Shown here: positions 1 to 14,586 of the stretch, in pieces
How the letters are laid out: each line of letters starts with the position of its first letter
Numbering within the stretch: position 1 is the stretch's first letter
Origin: Strigamia acuminata
Lineage: Eukaryota; Arthropoda; Chilopoda; Geophilomorpha; Linotaeniidae
Assembly: GCA_949358305.1 (NCBI GenBank)
Contig: CASHSZ010000091.1
Location: 1 to 62,000 of the forward strand
Length of the DNA: 62,000 nt
Reading direction: 5' to 3'
The notes under the pieces: model-generated
Databases searched by the model: none
What the model was told of the DNA's origin: nothing
The model's input: the letters and a program-made list of their open reading frames with translations, nothing else
Program-made: the position numbers and the translations under genes

Positions 1-2355
1 GTGCTAAGTCAACTGTGATGAGATCAAAAGTCTATTCTCCCAAATCATCGGTTAAATGTTTCTAAAACTTACATTGGAGCCTTCTACTAAGGTTTAAACA
101 CTATTTCTGAACATTCAGAGACATTGGTCTTGTGGTGTTTGTGCTAAGTCAACTGCGATGTAAAATAAGCTCAAAATTTTTTTTTCAAAATTTATTGCTT
201 AGGTGTTGCTAAAACTTATATTGAAGGCTTCTACTAAGGTTTAAACACTATTTCTGAACATTCAGAGACATTGGTCTTGTGGTGTTTGTGCTAAGTCAAC
301 TGCGATGTAAAATGAGCTCAACATTTTTTTTTCAAAATTTAATGCTTGGGTGTTGCTAAAACTTATATTGAAGGCTTCTACTAAGGTTTAAACACTATTT
401 CTGAACATTCAGAGACATTGGACTTGTGGTGTTTGTGCTAAGTCAACTGTGATGAGATCAAAAGTCTATTCTCCCAAATCATTGGTTGGATGTTTCTAAA
501 ACTTACATTGGAGCCTTCTACTAAGGTTTAAACACTATTTCTGAACATTCAGAGACATTGGTCTTGTGGTGTTTGTGCTAAGTCAACTGTGATGAGATCA
601 AAAGTCTATTCTCCCAAATCATTGGTTGGATGTTTCTAAAACTTACATTGGAGCCTTCTACTAAGGTTTAAACACTATTTCTGAACATTCAGAGACATTG
701 GTCTTGTGGTGTTTGTGCTAAGTCAACTGTGATGAGATCAAAAGTCTATTCTCCCAAATCATCGGTTGAATGTTTCTAAAACTTACATTGGAGCCTTCTA
801 CTAAGGTTTAAACACTATTTCTGAACATTCAGAGACATTGGTCTTGTGGTGTTTGTGCTAAGTCAACTGCGATGTAAAATGAGCTCAACATTTTTTTTTC
901 AAAATTTAATGCTTGGGTGTTGCTAAAACTTATATTGAAGGCTTCTACTAAGGTTTAAACACTATTTCTGAACATTCAGAGACATTGGACTTGTGGTGTT
1001 TGTGCTAAGTCAACTGTGATGAGATCAAAAGTCTATTCTCCCAAATCATTGGTTGGATGTTTCTAAAACTTACATTGGAGCCTTCTACTAAGGTTTAAAC
1101 ACTATTTCTGAACATTCAGAGACATTGGTCTTGTGGTGTTTGTGCTAAGTCAACTGTGATGAGATCAAAAGTCTATTCTCCCAAATCATCGGTTGGATGT
1201 TTCTAAAACTTACATTGGAGCCTTCTACTAAGGTTTAAACACTATTTCTGAACATTCAGAGACATTGGTCTTGTGGTGTTTGTGCTAAGTCAACTGTGAT
1301 GAGATCAAAAGTCTATTCTCCCAAATCATCGGTTGGATGTTTCTAAAACTTACATTGGAGCCTTCTACTAAGGTTTAAACACTATTTCTGAACATTCAGA
1401 GACATTGGTCTTGTGGTGTTTGTGCTAAGTCAACTGTGATGAGATCAAAAGTCTATTCTCCCAAATCATCGGTTGGATGTTTCTAAAACTTACATTGGAG
1501 CCTTCTACTAAGGTTTAAACACTATTTCTGAACATTCAGAGACATTGGTCTTGTGGTGTTTGTGCTAAGTCAACTGTGATGAGATCAAAAGTCTATTCTC
1601 CCAAATCATTGGTTGGATGTTTCTAAAACTTACATTGGAGCCTTCTACTAAGGTTTAAACACTATTTCTGAACATTCAGAGACATTGGTCTTGTGGTGTT
1701 TGTGCTAAGTCAACTGTGATGAGATCAAAAGTCTATTCTCCCAAATCATCGGTTAAATGTTTCTAAAACTTACATTGGAGCCTTCTACTAAGGTTTAAAC
1801 ACTATTTCTGAACATTCAGAGACATTGGTCTTGTGGTGTTTGTGCTAAGTCAACTGTGATGAGATCAAAAGTCTATTCTCCCAAATCATCGGTTGGATGT
1901 TTCTAAAACTTACATTGGAGCCTTCTACTAAGGTTTAAACACTATTTCTGAACATTCAGAGACATTGGACTTGTGGTGTTTGTGCTAAGTCAACTGCGAT
2001 GTGAAATAAGCTCAAAATTTTTTTTTCAAAATTTATTGTTTGGGTGTTGCTAAAACTTAGATTGAAGGCTTCTACTAAGGTTTAAACACTATTTCTGAAC
2101 ATTCAGAGACATTGGTCTTGTGGTGTTTGTGCTAAGTCAACTGCGATGTGAAATGAGCTCAAAATTTTTTTCTTCAAAATTTAATGCTTGGGTGTTGCTA
2201 AAACTTATATTGAAGGCTTCTACTAAGGTTTAAACACTATTTCTGAACATACAGAGACATTGGATTTGTGGTGTTTGTGCTAAGTAACTGTGATGAGATC
2301 AAAAGTCTATTCTCCCAAATCATTGCTTGGATGTTGCTAAAACTTACATTGAAGG

Positions 2356-5300
2356 CTTCTACTAAGGTTTAAACACTATTTCTGAACATTCAGAGACATT
2401 GGTCTTGTGGTGTTTATGCTAAGTCAACTGTGATGAGATCAAAAGTCTATTCTCCCAAATCATCGGTTGGATGTTTCTAAAACTTACATTGGAGCCTTCT
2501 ACTAAGGTTTAAACACTATTTCTGAACATTCAGAGACATTGGTCTTATGGTGTTTGTGCTAAGTCAACTGTGATGAGATCAAAAGTCTATTCTCCCAAAT
2601 CATCGGTTGAATGTTTCTAAAACTTACATTGGAGCCTTCTACTAAGGTTTAAACACTATTTCTGAACATTCAGAGACATTGGTCTTGTGATGTTTGTGCT
2701 AAGTCAACTGTGATGAGATCAAAAGTCTATTCTCCCAAATCATCAGTTGGATGTTTCTAAAACTTACATTGGAGCCTTCTACTAAGGTTTAAACACTATT
2801 TCTGAACATTTAGAGACATTGGTCTTGTGGTGTTTATGCTAAGTCAACTGTGATGAGATCAAAAGTCTATTCTCCCAAATCATCGGTTGGATGTTTCTAA
2901 AACTTACATTGGAGCCTTCTACTAAGGTTTAAACACTATTTCTGAACATTCAGAGACATTGGTCTTGTGGTGTTTGTGCTAAGTCAACTGTGATGAGATC
3001 AAAAGTCTATTCTCCCAAATCATCGGTTGAATGTTTCTAAAACTTACATTGGAGCCTTCTACTAAGGTTTAAACACTATTTCTGAACATTCAGAGACATT
3101 GGTCTTGTGGTGTTTGTGCTAAGTCAACTGTGATGAGATCAAAAGTCTATTCTCCCAAATCATCGGTTAAATGTTTCTAAAACTTACATTGGAGCCTTCT
3201 ACTAAGGTTTAAACACTATTTCTGAACATTCAGAGACATTGGTCTTGTGGTGTTTGTGCTAAGTCAACTGCGATGTAAAATAAGCTCAAAATTTTTTTTT
3301 CAAAATTTATTGCTTAGGTGTTGCTAAAACTTATATTGAAGGCTTCTACTAAGGTTTAAACACTATTTCTGAACATTCAGAGACATTGGTCTTGTGGTGT
3401 TTGTGCTAAGTCAACTGCGATGTAAAATGAGCTCAAAATTTTTTTTTCAAAATTTAATGCTTGGGTGTTGCTAAAACTTATATTGAAGGCTTCTACTAAG
3501 GTTTAAACACTATTTCTGAACATTCAGAGACATTGGACTTGTGGTGTTTGTGCTAAGTCAACTGTGATGAGATCAAAAGTCTATTCTCCCAAATCATTGG
3601 TTGGATGTTTCTAAAACTTACATTGGAGCCTTCTACTAAGGTTAAAACACTATTTCTGAACATTCAGAGACATTGGTCTTGTGGTGTTTGTGCTAAGTCA
3701 ACTGTGATGAGATCAAAAGTCTATTCTCCCAAATCATCGGTTGGATGTTTCTAAAACTTACATTGGAGCCTTCTACTAAGGTTTAAACACTATTTCTGAA
3801 CATTCAGAGACATTGGTCTTGTGGTGTTTGTGCTAAGTCAACTGTGATGAGATCAAAAGTCTATTCTCCCAAATCATTGGTTGGATGTTTCTAAAACTTA
3901 CATTGGAGCCTTCTACTAAGGTTTAAACACTATTTCTGAACATTCAGAGACATTGGTCTTGTGGTGTTTGTGCTAAGTCAACTGTGATGAGATCAAAAGT
4001 CTATTCTCCCAAATCATCGGTTGAATGTTTCTAAAACTTACATTGGAGCCTTCTACTAAGGTTTAAACACTATTTCTGAACATTCAGAGACATTGGTCTT
4101 GTGGTGTTTGTGCTAAGTCAACTGTGATGAGATCAAAAGTCTATTCTCCCAAATCATCGGTTAAATGTTATAAAACTTACATTGGAGCCTTCTACTAAGG
4201 TTTAAACACTATTTCTGAACATTCAGAGACATTGGTCTTGTGGTGTTTGTGCTAAGTCAACTGTGATGAGATCAAAAGTCTATTCTCCCAAATCATCGGT
4301 TGGATGTTTCTAAAACTTACATTGGAGCCTTCTACTAAGGTTTAAACACTATTTCTGAACATTCAGAGACATTGGTCTTGTGGTGTTTGTGCTAAGTCAA
4401 CTGTGATGAGATCAAAAGTCTATTCTCCCAAATCATTGGTTGGATGTTTCTAAAACTTACATTGGAGCCTTCTACTAAGGTTTAAACACTATTTCTGAAC
4501 ATTCAGAGACATTGGTCTTGTGGTGTTTGTGCTAAGTCAACTGTGATGAGATCAAAAGTCTATTCTCCCAAATCATCGGTTGGATGTTTCTAAAACTTAC
4601 ATTGGAGCCTTCTACTAAGGTTTAAACACTATTTCTGAACATTCAGAGACATTGGTCTTGTGGTGTTTGTGCTAAGTCAACTGTGATGAGATCAAAAGTC
4701 TATTCTCCCAAATCATCGGTTGGATGTTTCTAAAACTTACATTGGAGCCTTCTACTAAGGTTTAAACACTATTTCTGAACATTCAGAGACATTGGTCTTG
4801 TGGTGTTTGTGCTAAGTCAACTGTGATGAGATTAAAAGTCTATTCTCCCAAATCATTGGTTGGATGTTTCTAAAACTTACATTGGAGCCTTCTACTAAGG
4901 TTTAAACACTATTTCTGAACATTCAGAGACATTGGTCTTGTGGTGTTTGTGCTAAGTCAACTGTGATGAGATCAAAAGTCTATTCTCCCAAATCATCGGT
5001 TAAATGTTTCTAAAACTTACATTGGAGCCTTCTACTAAGGTTTAAACACTATTTCTGAACATTCAGAGACATTGGTCTTGTGGTGTTTGTGCTAAGTCAA
5101 CTGTGATGAGATCAAAAGTCTATTCTCCCAAATCATCGGTTGGATGTTTCTAAAACTTACATTGGAGCCTTCTACTAAGGTTTAAACACTATTTCTGAAC
5201 ATTCAGAGACATTGGACTTGTGGTGTTTGTGCTAAGTCAACTGCGATGTGAAATAAGCTCAAAATTTTTTTTTCAAAATTTATTGCTTGGGTGTTGCTAA

Positions 5301-7163
5301 AACTTAGATTGAAGGCTTCTACTAAGGTTTAAACACTATTTCTGAACATTCAGAGACATTGGTCTTGTGGTGTTTGTGCTAAGTCAACTGCGATGTGAAA
5401 TGAGCTCAAAATTTTTTTCTTCAAAATTTAATGCTTGGGTGTTGCTAAAACTTATATTGAAGGCTTCTACTAAGGTTTAAACACTATTTCTGAACATACA
5501 GAGACATTGGATTTGTGGTGTTTGTGCTAAGTAACTGTGATGAGATCAAAAGTCTATTCTCCCAAATCATTGCTTGGATGTTGCTAAAACTTACATTGAA
5601 GGCTTCTACTAAGGTTTAAACACTATTTCTGAACATTCAGAGACATTGGTCTTGTGGTGTTTATGCTAAGTCAACTGTGATGAGATCAAAAGTCTATTCT
5701 CCCAAATCATCGGTTGGATGTTTCTAAAACTTACATTGGAGCCTTCTACTAAGGTTTAAACACTATTTCTGAACATTCAGAGACATTGGTCTTATGGTGT
5801 TTGTGCTAAGTCAACTGTGATGAGATCAAAAGTCTATTCTCCCAAATCATCGGTTGAATGTTTCTAAAACTTACATTGGAGCCTTCTACTAAGGTTTAAA
5901 CACTATTTCTGAACATTCAGAGACATTGGTCTTGTGATGTTTGTGCTAAGTCAACTGTGATGAGATCAAAAGTCTATTCTCCCAAATCATCGGTTGGATG
6001 TTTCTAAAACTTACATTGGAGCTTTCTACTAAGGTTTAAACACTATTTCTGAACATTCAGAGACATTGGTCTTGTGGTGTTTGTGCTAAGTCAACTGCGA
6101 TGTGAAATAAGCTCAAAATTTTTTTTTCAAAATTTATTGCTTGGGTGTTGCTAAAACTTACATTGAAGGCTTCTACTAAGGTTTAAACACTATTTCTAAA
6201 CATTCAGAGACATTGGTCTTGTGGTGTTTGTGCTAAGTCAACTGCGATGTGAAATAAGCTCAAAATTTTTTTTTCAAAATTTATTGCTTGGGTGTTGCTA
6301 AAACTTACATTGAAGGCTTCTACTAAGGTTTAAACACTATTTCTAAACATTCAGAGACATTGGTCTTGTGGTGTTTGTGCTAAGTCAACTGTGATGAGAT
6401 CAAAAGTCTATTCTCCCAAATCATCGGTTGGATGTTTCTAAAACTTACATTGGAGCCTTCTACTAAGGTTTAAACACTATTTCTGAACATTCAGAGACAT
6501 TGGTCTTGTGGTGTTTGTGCTAAGTCAACTGCGATGTGAAATGAGCTCAAAATTTTTTTCTTCAAAATTTAATGCTTGGGTGTTGCTAAAACTTATATTG
6601 AAGGCTTCTACTAAGGTTTAAACACTATTTCTGAACATACAGAGACATTGGACTTGTGGTGTTTGTGCTAAGTAACTGTGATGAGATCAAAAGTCTATTC
6701 TCCCAAATCATTGCTTGGATGTTTCTAAAACTTACATTGAAGGCTTCTACTAAGGTTTAAACACTATTTCTGAACATTCAGAGACATTGGTCTTGTGGTG
6801 TTTATGCTAAGTCAACTGTGATGAGATCAAAAGTCTATTCTCCCAAATCATCGGTTGAATGTTTCTAAAACTTACATTGGAGCCTTCTACTAAGGTTTAA
6901 ACACTATTTCTGAACATTCAGAGACATTGGTCTTGTGGTGTTTGTGCTAAGTCAACTGTGATGAGATCAAAAGTCTATTCTCCCAAATCATTAGTTGGAT
7001 GTTTCTAAAACTTACATTGGAGCCTTCTACTAAGGTTTAAACACTATTTCTGAACATTCAGAGACATTGGTCTTGTGGTGTTTGTGCTAAGTCAACTGTG
7101 ATGAGATCAAAAGTCTATTCTCCCAAATCATCGGTTAAATGTTTCTAAAACTTACATTGGAGC
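2356..7163 (+). repeat. 4808-bp satellite block, copy 1
   Basis: Rare variants recur exactly 4808 bp downstream: the ATAAAAC deletion (4161 and 8969), GATTAAAAG (near 4830 and 9640), GAACATACAG with GGATTT (5498 and 10306) and GGTTAAAACAC (near 3640 and 8450). The match begins just after a G/C difference at 2355/7163. It is a higher-order block of more than 30 monomers duplicated in tandem. I saw no difference at the markers checked. Confidence 0.88.
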
Positions 7164-10100
7164 CTTCTACTAAGGTTTAAACACTATTTCTGAACATTCA
7201 GAGACATTGGTCTTGTGGTGTTTATGCTAAGTCAACTGTGATGAGATCAAAAGTCTATTCTCCCAAATCATCGGTTGGATGTTTCTAAAACTTACATTGG
7301 AGCCTTCTACTAAGGTTTAAACACTATTTCTGAACATTCAGAGACATTGGTCTTATGGTGTTTGTGCTAAGTCAACTGTGATGAGATCAAAAGTCTATTC
7401 TCCCAAATCATCGGTTGAATGTTTCTAAAACTTACATTGGAGCCTTCTACTAAGGTTTAAACACTATTTCTGAACATTCAGAGACATTGGTCTTGTGATG
7501 TTTGTGCTAAGTCAACTGTGATGAGATCAAAAGTCTATTCTCCCAAATCATCAGTTGGATGTTTCTAAAACTTACATTGGAGCCTTCTACTAAGGTTTAA
7601 ACACTATTTCTGAACATTTAGAGACATTGGTCTTGTGGTGTTTATGCTAAGTCAACTGTGATGAGATCAAAAGTCTATTCTCCCAAATCATCGGTTGGAT
7701 GTTTCTAAAACTTACATTGGAGCCTTCTACTAAGGTTTAAACACTATTTCTGAACATTCAGAGACATTGGTCTTGTGGTGTTTGTGCTAAGTCAACTGTG
7801 ATGAGATCAAAAGTCTATTCTCCCAAATCATCGGTTGAATGTTTCTAAAACTTACATTGGAGCCTTCTACTAAGGTTTAAACACTATTTCTGAACATTCA
7901 GAGACATTGGTCTTGTGGTGTTTGTGCTAAGTCAACTGTGATGAGATCAAAAGTCTATTCTCCCAAATCATCGGTTAAATGTTTCTAAAACTTACATTGG
8001 AGCCTTCTACTAAGGTTTAAACACTATTTCTGAACATTCAGAGACATTGGTCTTGTGGTGTTTGTGCTAAGTCAACTGCGATGTAAAATAAGCTCAAAAT
8101 TTTTTTTTCAAAATTTATTGCTTAGGTGTTGCTAAAACTTATATTGAAGGCTTCTACTAAGGTTTAAACACTATTTCTGAACATTCAGAGACATTGGTCT
8201 TGTGGTGTTTGTGCTAAGTCAACTGCGATGTAAAATGAGCTCAAAATTTTTTTTTCAAAATTTAATGCTTGGGTGTTGCTAAAACTTATATTGAAGGCTT
8301 CTACTAAGGTTTAAACACTATTTCTGAACATTCAGAGACATTGGACTTGTGGTGTTTGTGCTAAGTCAACTGTGATGAGATCAAAAGTCTATTCTCCCAA
8401 ATCATTGGTTGGATGTTTCTAAAACTTACATTGGAGCCTTCTACTAAGGTTAAAACACTATTTCTGAACATTCAGAGACATTGGTCTTGTGGTGTTTGTG
8501 CTAAGTCAACTGTGATGAGATCAAAAGTCTATTCTCCCAAATCATCGGTTGGATGTTTCTAAAACTTACATTGGAGCCTTCTACTAAGGTTTAAACACTA
8601 TTTCTGAACATTCAGAGACATTGGTCTTGTGGTGTTTGTGCTAAGTCAACTGTGATGAGATCAAAAGTCTATTCTCCCAAATCATTGGTTGGATGTTTCT
8701 AAAACTTACATTGGAGCCTTCTACTAAGGTTTAAACACTATTTCTGAACATTCAGAGACATTGGTCTTGTGGTGTTTGTGCTAAGTCAACTGTGATGAGA
8801 TCAAAAGTCTATTCTCCCAAATCATCGGTTGAATGTTTCTAAAACTTACATTGGAGCCTTCTACTAAGGTTTAAACACTATTTCTGAACATTCAGAGACA
8901 TTGGTCTTGTGGTGTTTGTGCTAAGTCAACTGTGATGAGATCAAAAGTCTATTCTCCCAAATCATCGGTTAAATGTTATAAAACTTACATTGGAGCCTTC
9001 TACTAAGGTTTAAACACTATTTCTGAACATTCAGAGACATTGGTCTTGTGGTGTTTGTGCTAAGTCAACTGTGATGAGATCAAAAGTCTATTCTCCCAAA
9101 TCATCGGTTGGATGTTTCTAAAACTTACATTGGAGCCTTCTACTAAGGTTTAAACACTATTTCTGAACATTCAGAGACATTGGTCTTGTGGTGTTTGTGC
9201 TAAGTCAACTGTGATGAGATCAAAAGTCTATTCTCCCAAATCATTGGTTGGATGTTTCTAAAACTTACATTGGAGCCTTCTACTAAGGTTTAAACACTAT
9301 TTCTGAACATTCAGAGACATTGGTCTTGTGGTGTTTGTGCTAAGTCAACTGTGATGAGATCAAAAGTCTATTCTCCCAAATCATCGGTTGGATGTTTCTA
9401 AAACTTACATTGGAGCCTTCTACTAAGGTTTAAACACTATTTCTGAACATTCAGAGACATTGGTCTTGTGGTGTTTGTGCTAAGTCAACTGTGATGAGAT
9501 CAAAAGTCTATTCTCCCAAATCATCGGTTGGATGTTTCTAAAACTTACATTGGAGCCTTCTACTAAGGTTTAAACACTATTTCTGAACATTCAGAGACAT
9601 TGGTCTTGTGGTGTTTGTGCTAAGTCAACTGTGATGAGATTAAAAGTCTATTCTCCCAAATCATTGGTTGGATGTTTCTAAAACTTACATTGGAGCCTTC
9701 TACTAAGGTTTAAACACTATTTCTGAACATTCAGAGACATTGGTCTTGTGGTGTTTGTGCTAAGTCAACTGTGATGAGATCAAAAGTCTATTCTCCCAAA
9801 TCATCGGTTAAATGTTTCTAAAACTTACATTGGAGCCTTCTACTAAGGTTTAAACACTATTTCTGAACATTCAGAGACATTGGTCTTGTGGTGTTTGTGC
9901 TAAGTCAACTGTGATGAGATCAAAAGTCTATTCTCCCAAATCATCGGTTGGATGTTTCTAAAACTTACATTGGAGCCTTCTACTAAGGTTTAAACACTAT
10001 TTCTGAACATTCAGAGACATTGGACTTGTGGTGTTTGTGCTAAGTCAACTGCGATGTGAAATAAGCTCAAAATTTTTTTTTCAAAATTTATTGCTTGGGT

Positions 10101-11971
10101 GTTGCTAAAACTTAGATTGAAGGCTTCTACTAAGGTTTAAACACTATTTCTGAACATTCAGAGACATTGGTCTTGTGGTGTTTGTGCTAAGTCAACTGCG
10201 ATGTGAAATGAGCTCAAAATTTTTTTCTTCAAAATTTAATGCTTGGGTGTTGCTAAAACTTATATTGAAGGCTTCTACTAAGGTTTAAACACTATTTCTG
10301 AACATACAGAGACATTGGATTTGTGGTGTTTGTGCTAAGTAACTGTGATGAGATCAAAAGTCTATTCTCCCAAATCATTGCTTGGATGTTGCTAAAACTT
10401 ACATTGAAGGCTTCTACTAAGGTTTAAACACTATTTCTGAACATTCAGAGACATTGGTCTTGTGGTGTTTATGCTAAGTCAACTGTGATGAGATCAAAAG
10501 TCTATTCTCCCAAATCATCGGTTGGATGTTTCTAAAACTTACATTGGAGCCTTCTACTAAGGTTTAAACACTATTTCTGAACATTCAGAGACATTGGTCT
10601 TATGGTGTTTGTGCTAAGTCAACTGTGATGAGATCAAAAGTCTATTCTCCCAAATCATCGGTTGAATGTTTCTAAAACTTACATTGGAGCCTTCTACTAA
10701 GGTTTAAACACTATTTCTGAACATTCAGAGACATTGGTCTTGTGATGTTTGTGCTAAGTCAACTGTGATGAGATCAAAAGTCTATTCTCCCAAATCATCG
10801 GTTGGATGTTTCTAAAACTTACATTGGAGCTTTCTACTAAGGTTTAAACACTATTTCTGAACATTCAGAGACATTGGTCTTGTGGTGTTTGTGCTAAGTC
10901 AACTGCGATGTGAAATAAGCTCAAAATTTTTTTTTCAAAATTTATTGCTTGGGTGTTGCTAAAACTTACATTGAAGGCTTCTACTAAGGTTTAAACACTA
11001 TTTCTAAACATTCAGAGACATTGGTCTTGTGGTGTTTGTGCTAAGTCAACTGCGATGTGAAATAAGCTCAAAATTTTTTTTTCAAAATTTATTGCTTGGG
11101 TGTTGCTAAAACTTACATTGAAGGCTTCTACTAAGGTTTAAACACTATTTCTAAACATTCAGAGACATTGGTCTTGTGGTGTTTGTGCTAAGTCAACTGT
11201 GATGAGATCAAAAGTCTATTCTCCCAAATCATCGGTTGGATGTTTCTAAAACTTACATTGGAGCCTTCTACTAAGGTTTAAACACTATTTCTGAACATTC
11301 AGAGACATTGGTCTTGTGGTGTTTGTGCTAAGTCAACTGCGATGTGAAATGAGCTCAAAATTTTTTTCTTCAAAATTTAATGCTTGGGTGTTGCTAAAAC
11401 TTATATTGAAGGCTTCTACTAAGGTTTAAACACTATTTCTGAACATACAGAGACATTGGACTTGTGGTGTTTGTGCTAAGTAACTGTGATGAGATCAAAA
11501 GTCTATTCTCCCAAATCATTGCTTGGATGTTTCTAAAACTTACATTGAAGGCTTCTACTAAGGTTTAAACACTATTTCTGAACATTCAGAGACATTGGTC
11601 TTGTGGTGTTTATGCTAAGTCAACTGTGATGAGATCAAAAGTCTATTCTCCCAAATCATCGGTTGAATGTTTCTAAAACTTACATTGGAGCCTTCTACTA
11701 AGGTTTAAACACTATTTCTGAACATTCAGAGACATTGGTCTTGTGGTGTTTGTGCTAAGTCAACTGTGATGAGATCAAAAGTCTATTCTCCCAAATCATT
11801 AGTTGGATGTTTCTAAAACTTACATTGGAGCCTTCTACTAAGGTTTAAACACTATTTCTGAACATTCAGAGACATTGGTCTTGTGGTGTTTGTGCTAAGT
11901 CAACTGTGATGAGATCAAAAGTCTATTCTCCCAAATCATCGGTTAAATGTTTCTAAAACTTACATTGGAGC
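7164..11971 (+). repeat. 4808-bp satellite block, copy 2
   Basis: This is the tandem partner of the block at 2356-7163. Matching at the 4808-bp offset continues to 12031, where TTTGTGCT replaces TTTATGCT (7224 against 12032). Such close similarity implies recent unequal exchange or replication-based amplification. Confidence 0.88.
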
Positions 11972-14586
11972 CTTCTACTAAGGTTTAAACACTATTTCTG
12001 AACATTCAGAGACATTGGTCTTGTGGTGTTTGTGCTAAGTCAACTGTGATGAGATCAAAAGTCTATTCTCCCAAATCATCGGTTGGATGTTTCTAAAACT
12101 TACATTGGAGCCTTCTACTAAGGTTTAAACACTATTTCTGAACATTCAGAGACATTGGTCTTGTGGTGTTTGTGCTAAGTCAACTGTGATGAGATCAAAA
12201 GTCTATTCTCCCAAATCATCGGTTAAATGTTTCTAAAACTTACATTGGAGCCTTCTACTAAGGTTTAAACACTATTTCTGAACATTCAGAGACATTGGTC
12301 TTGTGGTGTTTGTGCTAAGTCAACTGTGATGAGATCAAAAGTCTATTCTCCCAAATCATCGGTTGGATGTTTCTAAAACTTACATTGGAGCCTTCTACTA
12401 AGGTTTAAACACTATTTCTGAACATTCAGAGACATTGGACTTGTGGTGTTTGTGCTAAGTCAACTGCGATGTGAAATAAGCTCAAAATTTTTTTTTCAAA
12501 ATTTATTGCTTGGGTGTTGCTAAAACTTAGATTGAAGGCTTCTACTAAGGTTTAAACACTATTTCTGAACATTCAGAGACATTGGTCTTGTGGTGTTTGT
12601 GCTAAGTCAACTGCGATGTGAAATGAGCTCAAAATTTTTTTCTTCAAAATTTAATGCTTGGGTGTTGCTAAAACTTATATTGAAGGCTTCTACTAAGGTT
12701 TAAACACTATTTCTGAACATACAAAGACATTGGATTTGTGGTGTTTGTGCTAAGTAACTGTGATGAGATCAAAAGTCTATTCTCCCAAATCATTGCTTGG
12801 ATGTTGCTAAAACTTACATTGAAGGCTTCTACTAAGGTTTAAACACTATTTCTGAACATTCAGAGACATTGGTCTTGTGGTGTTTGTGCTAAGTCAACTG
12901 TGATGAGATCAAAAGTCTATTCTCCCAAATCATCGGTTGGATGTTTCTAAAACTTACATTGGAGCCTTCTACTAAGGTTTAAACACTATTTCTGAACATT
13001 CAGAGACATTGGTCTTGTGGTGTTTGTGCTAAGTCAACTGCGATGTGAAATGAGCTCAAAATTTTTTTCTTCAAAATTTAATGCTTGGGTGTTGCTAAAA
13101 CTTATATTGAAGGCTTCTACTAAGGTTTAAACACTATTTCTGAACATACAGAGACATTGGACTTGTGGTGTTTGTGCTAAGTAACTGTGATGAGATCAAA
13201 AGTCTATTCTCCCAAATCATTGCTTGGATGTTTCTAAAACTTACATTGAAGGCTTCTACTAAGGTTTAAACACTATTTCTGAACATTCAGAGACATTGGT
13301 CTTGTGGTGTTTATGCTAAGTCAACTGTGATGAGATCAAAAGTCTATTCTCCCAAATCATCGGTTGAATGTTTCTAAAACTTACATTGGAGCCTTCTACT
13401 AAGGTTTAAACACTATTTCTGAACATTCAGAGACATTGGTCTTGTGGTGTTTGTGCTAAGTCAACTGTGATGAGATCAAAAGTCTATTCTCCCAAATCAT
13501 TAGTTGGATGTTTCTAAAACTTACATTGGAGCCTTCTACTAAGGTTTAAACACTATTTCTGAACATTCAGAGACATTGGTCTTGTGGTGTTTGTGCTAAG
13601 TCAACTGTGATGAGATCAAAAGTCTATTCTCCCAAATCATCGGTTAAATGTTTCTAAAACTTACATTGGAGCCTTCTACTAAGGTTTAAACACTATTTCT
13701 GAACATTCAGAGACATTGGTCTTGTGGTGTTTGTGCTAAGTCAACTGTGATGAGATCAAAAGTCTATTCTCCCAAATCATCGGTTGGATGTTTCTAAAAC
13801 TTACATTGGAGCCTTCTACTAAGGTTTAAACACTATTTCTGAACATTCAGAGACATTGGTCTTGTGGTGTTTGTGCTAAGTCAACTGTGATGAGATCAAA
13901 AGTCTATTCTCCCAAATCATCGGTTAAATGTTTCTAAAACTTACATTGGAGCCTTCTACTAAGGTTTAAACACTATTTCTGAACATTCAGAGACATTGGT
14001 CTTGTGGTGTTTGTGCTAAGTCAACTGTGATGAGATCAAAAGTCTATTCTCCCAAATCATCGGTTGGATGTTTCTAAAACTTACATTGGAGCCTTCTACT
14101 AAGGTTTAAACACTATTTCTGAACATTCAGAGACATTGGACTTGTGGTGTTTGTGCTAAGTCAACTGCGATGTGAAATAAGCTCAAAATTTTTTTTTCAA
14201 AATTTATTGCTTGGGTGTTGCTAAAACTTAGATTGAAGGCTTCTACTAAGGTTTAAACACTATTTCTGAACATTCAGAGACATTGGTCTTGTGGTGTTTG
14301 TGCTAAGTCAACTGCGATGTGAAATGAGCTCAAAATTTTTTTCTTCAAAATTTAATGCTTGGGTGTTGCTAAAACTTATATTGAAGGCTTCTACTAAGGT
14401 TTAAACACTATTTCTGAACATACAAAGACATTGGATTTGTGGTGTTTGTGCTAAGTAACTGTGATGAGATCAAAAGTCTATTCTCCCAAATCATTGCTTG
14501 GATGTTGCTAAAACTTACATTGAAGGCTTCTACTAAGGTTTAAACACTATTTCTGAACATTCAGAGACATTGGTCTTGTGGTGTTT
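11152..14586 (+). repeat. 1701-bp tandem duplication in the satellite
   Basis: The rare marker ACAAAGACATTGGATTT occurs at 12721 and 14422, 1701 bp apart. Matching at this offset runs from about 11152/12853, where TTCTAAACATT differs from TTCTGAACATT, to 12885/14586, where TTTGTGCT differs from TTTATGCT. The related block at 21.5-23.2 kb holds only one copy. Confidence 0.8.
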
